From Pyrrhoderma lamaoense (Eukaryota > Basidiomycota > Agaricomycetes > Hymenochaetales > Hymenochaetaceae), in the NCBI GenBank assembly GCA_002794735.1, contig NBAZ01000004.1, positions 248,001-312,000 on the forward strand: 64,000 nt of DNA. The letters are read 5' to 3'. This document shows, piece after piece, positions 57,378 to 64,000 of the stretch. The translations under genes were made by a program, and so were the position numbers. The notes beneath the pieces are model-generated. The model worked only from the letters and a program-made list of their open reading frames with translations, searched no databases and was not told where the DNA came from. Within the stretch, counting starts at the first letter, position 1, and every line of letters starts with the position of its first letter.

Positions 57378-58873
57378 ATGTCAACAGTCTCATTTCCGGG
57401 AAGCTCAAGTCATACGCATTCACCCATAACGGCTACACAAGAGAGTTTTTTTGGCTCGTCTTACAACCCATCTTCATCTTTTCAGTTAAATCCTCTATCA
57501 CCTCAACCGCCACGGACACCACGTACTTCAATCATTGCAAGCTCTAAATACGTGTATGGGTCTGAGGTCTACACAACAGAAGACTCACCACATGACGAAG
57601 TGAAGGAAAAACCACCAGTTGAAGAATTTGAAGAGGAGGAAATAGCTGAAGATGTAGAAGAAACTGTGAGTAAGGAAGTTGTAAAGAAAGTGAAAGCACC
57701 CGAAATTTGGAGGGAAGTTTTCAAGACGAGCTCGGGTAGGGACAAAGCATTTGTGAGTGTATAAACCACGCTACATAGAACCAATACTTACTCTTCCCTA
57801 GAAAGTACTACAATACACTCTACGCGTATATCTGCTCTTTCATAGTACAGTCAGCGCGAGTAGACTGTTCTCTAAACGAACTAAGACTAACTGGGAAATT
57901 GAGCTAGTCAAGCGACTAGAAACAACTGCCTCAAGTCTTTCAACGACTAGGTACGGTTATATTGCATTAGTTTGATGGGATGATCATCTTACGAACTTCA
58001 TGATAGGAAAGCGCTAATCATGTTCAACTGGTTGACACCTCTAACCTCAATTTTGGAATCTCAAAACGACGGTCTCAATTTCTCGGAGAAATCGTCCAAG
58101 GAAAACTCTGCATCCAAACCCCTTCTCCATACGTTCTTGCATGCACCGCCTCCGGCGCTTCTGGATCTAGTAAACGGTCTTTCAGATGATATCTATGCAT
58201 TTTACAAGTGATACCTTATTTTCATAGGGTATTAGTAACCGGTATTAAATGTTTATTATAGGCTTGGACTCATAGGAAAAAGCTAGGAGAGAGGGCGGGT
58301 AAATTCTCAGATTGGTGTTGGTTCTTTGGGACCATCTTTGCTCTTATCGAACTTAGCTTCGAGAGAAATGTAACTAAAAGCAAGATTCAAGCAGGTATAC
58401 ATATCTTATTGTTCCCAATCGACTAATCATGATATTAATCGATCCATACTAGCCGAATCCCATCTGTACGCTACATCACTATCTGCCGCTACTGCAAACT
58501 CCAAGTCTGCATCTACGAAGGCTGCAGAAAAAGAACTTGAGAAGCTGCACCGCCAGGACTTTTGGCTACGTATCCAGAGAACGAAACTTCTCCTCGATTT
58601 ACTCTTTGTCTGTGAGTGCATTCTATACTAATTAAGTTAGGGATGAACTCTTTCAAATACGCCTTTGTCAGCATATGAGCTATTTAAGATTAAGCCTCTG
58701 CATCGAGTAGTGAAACCATTCGCTGGACTCGGGGCCGCCCTGCTAAGGTAATGAACTTCCATAATGCCGAATGAAAACAAGGTGACTTACATCACATATG
58801 AACTGTTTTTAGCACCGCAAGACTCTTCCATAATCATAGAATGGCCTTGATCCTAAAGGAGAACCGTCATTAA
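57378..58873 (+). CDS. PEX11: peroxin PEX11 family protein (one apparent 1-base gap)
   Basis: A Ser/Pro-rich N-terminus and an acidic linker (EEFEEEEIAEDVEETVSKEV) precede the Pex11 domain. It begins VFKTSSGRDKAFKVLQYTLR, with VYLLFHSTVSARLFSKRTKT and LETTASSLSTTRKALIMFNW, then LGLIGKK and LGERAGKFSDWCWFFGTIFA, and near the end WLRIQRTKLLLDLLFVSYEL and LKENRH, stop TAA 58871-58873. Pex11 proteins bind and bend the peroxisome membrane to start its division; the helix after FKTSSGRDK is the amphipathic one. In the A run 58277-58281 one base is missing: GLIGK is followed by stop in the current frame while KLGERAG continues in the next. A run of six A restores it. About 400 residues. Confidence 0.82.
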
Positions 58874-59870
58874 ACTCTGATGCTCCATGGATCCATGGGT
58901 TTCTTGCCAGCGTAGCAATTCAAATTTACCATTTAATTCTAAGTAATTTACCTCTATCTTTCATTATTATTCATCTACTTTTCTAATTCATATGTACCTC
59001 CCCTTCCTCCAGCTTATATTCTTTATATTTAACGCCACTTGTAGACTCATCAGTAGATATTATATCCCAGGCTCTTCTTGATTCCCTCCCAATCTCACCA
59101 TTTCGTCATCGTCGTCGTTGCTATAGCCTTTTTACCTACTTTATTATTTTGTTTTTGTTCTCAGTCCTCTCGTTCCCACAAGAAAGAAATGGGAAAAAAA
59201 TTTCCGCTTTATCTAGTTTCATTCACATACAGCCTATCTTTAACCTATCTTGCGAACCTATCTAGTCCTCTTTGGTCCCCTCCCCGGTTCTAGGTAACTT
59301 CTTAATGTCCCATTTTTGATTTTCTTCACGATCCGCTCGAAGTTATAGAATCTCCATTTGATCGCTTCCAAGTTTGGGCTTCGCGAAGCAACAATGAAAC
59401 GGACGACGTTAGTACCCGAGAGTGTTTTTTGATACACTTTTTTTTCTCTCTCTTCCACTCTCTCTGTCTTTCTTTTTCCCGTTCGCCTCTTTGTTAATTG
59501 TCCCCTCCACCCCGCCTCAATTCCGTCTTAAATCCATAGAACCCCCCGCCACGCCCCTGAGCCGATCTTTCGTCCACCGTTCATCCACTCATAAGACGCT
59601 AATCCATAAATATACAGTTGAAGAAGAAAGTCACTGAGAAAAAAATAAGCAAGGAGAAAATTTTTAACCATTCTCCATCGGTCCTAAGTGTATTCAATAA
59701 AAAAAGAGAAAGAGAGAGAGGGAAAATAACAACAACAAAGACCAAGAGCTAATAACGCAACAGGGCGCACTGGCTATTGTCTCACGGCAAACTCCTTTTT
59801 CCTACTCAGAGCCTTCCTCCCCCACCCCTCCTCTCCCTTTCCTCGGTGACTTCCTTTAGGAGAATCTCTA
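58874..59870. other. convergent intergenic region, pyrimidine-rich
   Basis: 3' flanks of PEX11 and the mitochondrial coiled-coil gene. On the plus strand 58990-59170 and 59430-59570 are pyrimidine-rich, and 59690-59730 is purine-rich. No gene recognised. Confidence 0.4.
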
Positions 59871-61393
59871 TTACCACCACCACCATCTTGACACATGACT
59901 AGTCTTTGGAGGGGGTGCGTTAGCCTGGGCCTTATCCGGGTGTGGGGTATCAGTACTGTTCCGCTGCGTATCTTGTGCGGCCAAGAGTTCCGCCACTTCG
60001 TTTTCGAGCTGCTTTATCCGAGAGTTGGCTTCGTCAAGGTATTTTTCAAGTGAGAGTTTTGATTGGACGAGTTGTAAGCCCTGTGAAGTATGTGTATGTG
60101 TGTGTATAAATAATAATAATAATATATTAGAGCAGAAAGAAGGGGGGAAAGCGGGCAGTGAGGTTAATAATGATGAACTGATGAACGTAAGAAAAGAAAA
60201 AATAAGATTAGGAATAAAGATTAGGAAAATAGGTAAAAAGGGATATCAGGGTGAAGGGAAAAGAAAAGTAAAACTGGGAAAACGGATAATCATAAATAGA
60301 AGGGTTCTTTAAAAGAGACCTAAATGAATGAAGCCAGTGAATTTTGATTTGATTTGAAGGGCAAAGTTTTTTTATAGATTATAGTTTGTTTGGTTTAGTT
60401 TGGTCGTCATTTGGGAGAGAGGGGGAGTTGTTTCAGCCTATAAGGTTTAATATTGATGTATATGTGTGTAATGATGGATGATGTATGAGCACGGAAAGGG
60501 AAGAGGAAAGAAAGGAGAATTTATAAATGAAATGAATGGGACGAATGAGTAATGTGTGAATGATAATTTTGATAGATGGAGAGGGGGTAGAGAAAAGGAA
60601 GAATCTGTAGTAATTGGATAGCTATCTTTAGAGCTTTTTTTAGAAATTGATGTCTCCCTTTTCTATCTCTCTCTCTGTTAAACCCGCCCATCTCCTTGCG
60701 TCATTATTTGACAGCATGAAAAAAGGGGAAAGGGGAGGCTGATTGATTCACTTCACTCTTTCCTTTTTGTTCTGCACACACATACACGAGGGCGTTTGAT
60801 TTCAGGGGAGAGTTACTTCAATATGAAGCCCAGAAGACAGATTGTTGTTACAATCATCATGATAATAATGATCAAGCTGATGGAAAGAAGTATTTATAGT
60901 AGAAAAAAAGATTGAGAAGGGGGGATGCGGGGGCAGAAAAGGAAGAAGAATTGGAGGCTGGTTGGTAAGGGGAGGTATAGCGAAGGTTTGAACTTACTAC
61001 GTATACGGCCGAGCCGAGGAGTGCGACAGGGATCATCGCAGGTACGATATCAGTATACCATTGAGCATGAGCAGAACGTTGTTTTTGTTCTTGTTGCTTT
61101 TGTTTTTGTTGTTCCTGATAGCTTCCACTAGCCACGTTGTTCACATCCTCAGCCTCCCGATTCTCACTCTCCCCCTGGCTATCTTTTCTACTGAGACGCC
61201 CTGAGTAAAAGCGGGCGCCAAGATGTTTAGTTCGAGAGTAATTTGATAGTGATGTTGATGATGATAGATGTGGTATTAATGGTGTAGATGGTGTAGCAAT
61301 TATATGCCGAGGTGAGGGTCCTGAAAACGAGGGTAGGGCTCTTGTCTTGACTAATGCTCGACATGAACGCGAGCAAGAGTTGTATATGGTCAT
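59871..61393 (-). CDS. mitochondrial single-pass membrane coiled-coil protein
   Basis: Two exons, 60998-61393 and 59871-60080, join in phase 0 across a 917-base intron. The protein has 201 residues. The N-terminus (MTIYNSCSRSCRALVKTRAL) is basic and Ser-rich, a probable mitochondrial presequence. Then come a Gln/Lys-rich stretch (YQEQQKQKQQEQKQRSAHAQ), the block WYTDIVPAMIPVALLGSAVY forming a membrane helix, and GLQLVQSKLSLEKYLDEANS with RIKQLENEVAELLAAQ as a coiled coil. The tail ends in four Trp encoded by a CCA repeat on the plus strand. I know this layout as a conserved basidiomycete mitochondrial hypothetical protein; the role is unknown. I use ATG 61393; the longer frame to 61438 begins with GTG. 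Confidence 0.7.
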
Positions 61394-62995
61394 CTCTTCT
61401 CTCTGTACGGGATGAGGATGAGTTCTGGTTTGTAGCACAGAGACGTCATTACGCGCTTAGGCGTTACCTGTGACAGTTCGCTCCGGTGGAATTTTCAATT
61501 GTACGGTCACGCGTATATTCCCTCTTTATTATCTCTGGAATCAAATAAGAGGTTCACCTTCCTCGACATCTCAACAATAGCAAAGTAGATCTTATTTCGA
61601 TCAAAATAATCATGAAAGATAAGCCACATGGCATGCGATAAGTTGTCTGTGGGCTTGCCTCTTTTTTCGTCAAAAAAAAGAGAGAGAAAAGAACAAAGCT
61701 TTCATATCCTTCTCAGTGACCTTTTTTGATTGCAAATCCGACTCTACTTTTAATGTATGATTTTCGACTACAGAAAAAGGAAGAAAGGAAGGATGAATGG
61801 TAAGGAAGGGATGGAAGGTAAGGGACGGAAAAGGGAAAGAAGGAAAGGTATAATAAAATAGGATTTTCACGCGTACCGCGCTTTCCCTTCCTTTGGCTTA
61901 ACCTACCCCTCTCTTCAACTTAAACGTTGTCCTCCGCCGTAGCTGCCGCTTATTAGTCCCAAAATAAAATGTAATTATTCATTTCCGTCGAGTCGTTAAA
62001 GAGGGGGGGGGGAGTGTCAATGTTTACAATAAGCTGTGTACACAACAACCTTACACAGCCCACCGATCTAAAGGGAAAAAAAGGTAACACATGTGTTAAA
62101 ACGTACTTTTTTTTGTTTCTCTATTTCTTTTCTTTTTTCCCTGTTGAATTTGATATTGAGACTATTACGATTACGGTATATATCCAAATCAATATTAAAA
62201 ATCATTGGATTTAATTGCTTGACCGCCGGGGGATCGGGGTTGGCTAGAGCTCTCTCTGCTTGGGAGAGCGGGAGCGAGCGACTAAACGGAGCTTTGAGGT
62301 GTTTTGCATTCAGTATGAATTCAGATTTGGGGCGACCAAGCGTTTGCAAGTTCATCATTCCGTTATTTCATCTTTCTCCCCCCTATTTTAATAAGCTATA
62401 CAGGCTTTTACTTGCTCATGATTGAGATCCCACTATCTTCCACTTTTTACCCTATAATCAATGTGATTCCAATCACTAGCATCACAAATCCTAATATCGC
62501 ATTATGATTATGGGTATCAGTGTAATAGTATGAAGAGACACGTCTCGGTCGCGCTTACTCATTTTCCACAAGCATCCGCATTCAGGCTTGTCCCCTATAA
62601 TCTTAATATCTAATATGTCATATCAAATATCCCCCCAATTTCCGTATTTCGCTAATCCTTTACACCGTCCTCCCCCTCTTTATTAATTCCTTTTCCGCTT
62701 TTCTTCTTTTCCCATCTTCTTTTCCTTCTTTTCCTTCTTTTTTTTTCCATGTCCTCTCTCGCACATTTCTTAATTCTCATGTTCCTTCGTTCCGTCATTC
62801 CTTTTCGTCCACGAGTTCCAAGATATCATTCAATAATCGCTACTCCCTCCAAAGTCCTCTTTTCTATACGTTCTTTCTTTTCTTTTTCTTTTTCTTTTTT
62901 CCCCCGCCCTTTCCCTCCTTTTAGACCTAGACCCAAACTTTAGACAGACTAAAAGTACTAGACTAGAAAGAAAAGAAACTGAAAAGTCAAAGCTA
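61394..62995. other. gene-free low-complexity region, pyrimidine-rich end
   Basis: Upstream of the coiled-coil gene. It holds a run of ten G at 62003-62012 and, from about 62630 to 62940, a strongly pyrimidine-rich plus strand with long T and CT runs. This could be the leader of a plus-strand gene outside the window or a structural tract. Open frames here (such as 62093-62425 and 62749-62943) are composition artefacts or unsupported. Confidence 0.4.
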
Positions 62996-64000
62996 GAAAC
63001 TCAATTAACCTTTTTCATTATTGATCTCTCACTCCCTCTCTCACTCACTACTTTTCCCTGCATCCTTCTCCGCCATCGGCAATTATAGGTGACAGTAATA
63101 CATTGCGAAACGAAGGATACGTGGAAGGATAGAAGATAATAGAAAGTATGTATGTTTAGAGAGAGTATGATAGAAAGAATGTCTTCTCCGAGACTTTCGA
63201 GAGACTTTATAAAAAATGATGATATAAAATCACAAACGCCACATACACACACACACATACACTTATGGTACACGCTCACACAAAATTACAATTTCAAGTT
63301 CAAGGGTCCATTTGGGATCTACAGAGACACAAAAATAGTACGTAGGAAGAAAGAAAGAAAGAGAGAAAGAGAGAGAGAGACGAGATGAGAGGGTTAAGCA
63401 GTACGGTGGGTAAGGAAATGGATGGTTGAAGCCTGAGATTTTAAGAAAGAAAAAGTGTAGTTGAATTTGGATATGGGGGGTGGGGTTATAAGCGGTTAAA
63501 TGGTTAGACCGGGATGAAGGGAATTTGGGGAATTGAGGATGGATAATTGGAAAGATACGGAAATACACATGAGAGAGGCGGGAGGAAAACTGGAGTGAGA
63601 GACTAGAGAAAAGAAACTGGCTGACAACAAGATACAGATGATGCGGGGGCAAAAGAAGAGAATTGTAAGAGCAGATAGTAAAAACGAAGCCACTAAAGAG
63701 GAAAAAGAGAAAAAAAAAAAGAAAGACAAAGAAAGAACAACTTTTTATAAGACCAAAAAAAAAGAAAGAAGAGTAATAAGAGACAGAAAGAAAATTTAGG
63801 CGAAAGCGGCGGCGGATAATTTGATGTAAGGGAAGAAAAAGGTGAAATGAACACCAAAAAGGATGAAAGCAAAGAAAGAAGAGTAAAGCGTTAAAGGCCA
63901 AACGGGGAATGGAGCTAAAGGTGATAAATACTTTGTATATATGCCGGAAAGTGATAAAAAAGGGAGGGCCCCTAAGAAAGGTAGGAGGAAAAGGATCGTT
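62996..64000. repeat. purine-rich low-complexity tract with GA and CA microsatellites
   Basis: From about 63100 to the window end the plus strand is mostly A and G. It includes an AC repeat near 63244-63262 and a GAAA/GA repeat near 63346-63381. The pyrimidine complement explains the 212-codon minus-strand frame, full of Phe, Leu and Ser. No gene is supported. Confidence 0.5.

Noticed and set aside
13318..58873. Programmed ribosomal frameshifting as cause of the repeated one-base shifts
   Set aside because: The runs differ in base and sequence context, lack a shared slippery heptamer or downstream structure, and the genes are not known to use recoding.
63263..63901. 212-codon minus-strand frame
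   Set aside because: Composition is Phe, Leu and Ser from a long pyrimidine tract; no domain pattern and no start context of note.
1..64000. tRNA, rRNA, CRISPR or transposon features
   Set aside because: No B-box-bearing cloverleaf, rRNA segment, spaced direct repeats, transposase or reverse transcriptase pattern was found by eye; weak or degenerate cases could be missed.

Overview
The window looks like nuclear DNA of a filamentous basidiomycete, most likely an Agaricomycete. It is AT-leaning and gene-dense. Genes are split by many 45-65 base GT-AG introns, neighbouring genes often share short divergent promoters, and two seven-helix membrane protein families typical of mushroom-forming fungi occur. 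I see no virus, transposon, CRISPR array, rRNA or tRNA. Most genes are conserved housekeeping genes. Gene spans below run from start to stop codon and include introns; most exon joins were worked out by hand from splice signals and protein family patterns.

Left part (1-11 kb): tail of an upstream gene, mitochondrial ribosomal protein bL19m, an intact cytochrome P450, an LLPH/YBL028C-like nucleolar protein, a DUF6533 seven-helix protein, a second seven-helix protein on the other strand, and an uncertain gene. Middle (11-31 kb): ARP4 head-to-head with ERB1/BOP1, a Gln-rich protein, TRS20/sedlin head-to-head with a mitochondrial rhomboid protease, a CLASP/Stu1 microtubule protein, and a YTP1-like membrane protein. 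Next (31-45 kb): an auxilin-like SWA2 protein, a Ras GTPase, SND2/TMEM208, a Cys-type selenoprotein-W-like protein, riboflavin kinase FMN1, TAF8, 5-aminolevulinate synthase HEM1 and a short-chain dehydrogenase. Right part (45-64 kb): a protein with a thrice-repeated motif, SFR1/MEI5 head-to-head with PCH2 (both meiotic recombination factors), a PPR protein, a TPMT-family methyltransferase, a damaged coding region, a Tctex1 dynein light chain head-to-head with PEX11, a mitochondrial membrane coiled-coil protein with a 917-base intron, and 2.6 kb of low-complexity DNA.

The most important unexpected signal is that several conserved genes are each broken by exactly one missing base inside a homopolymer: ERB1 twice, CLASP, the methyltransferase, PEX11, and possibly the damaged region near 56.4 kb. 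Protein similarity resumes at once in the next frame. All breaks have the same sign and lie in short runs, so I read them as base-calling contractions in the assembly rather than gene death. They will mislead automatic annotation. I found no clear new biological system. The better leads are the SFR1/PCH2 shared promoter, the Ras tandem acceptor that decides whether a CAAX tail is made, the triple EN-x-[FY]-GE protein, and the unidentified coding remnants at 55.0-56.5 kb.
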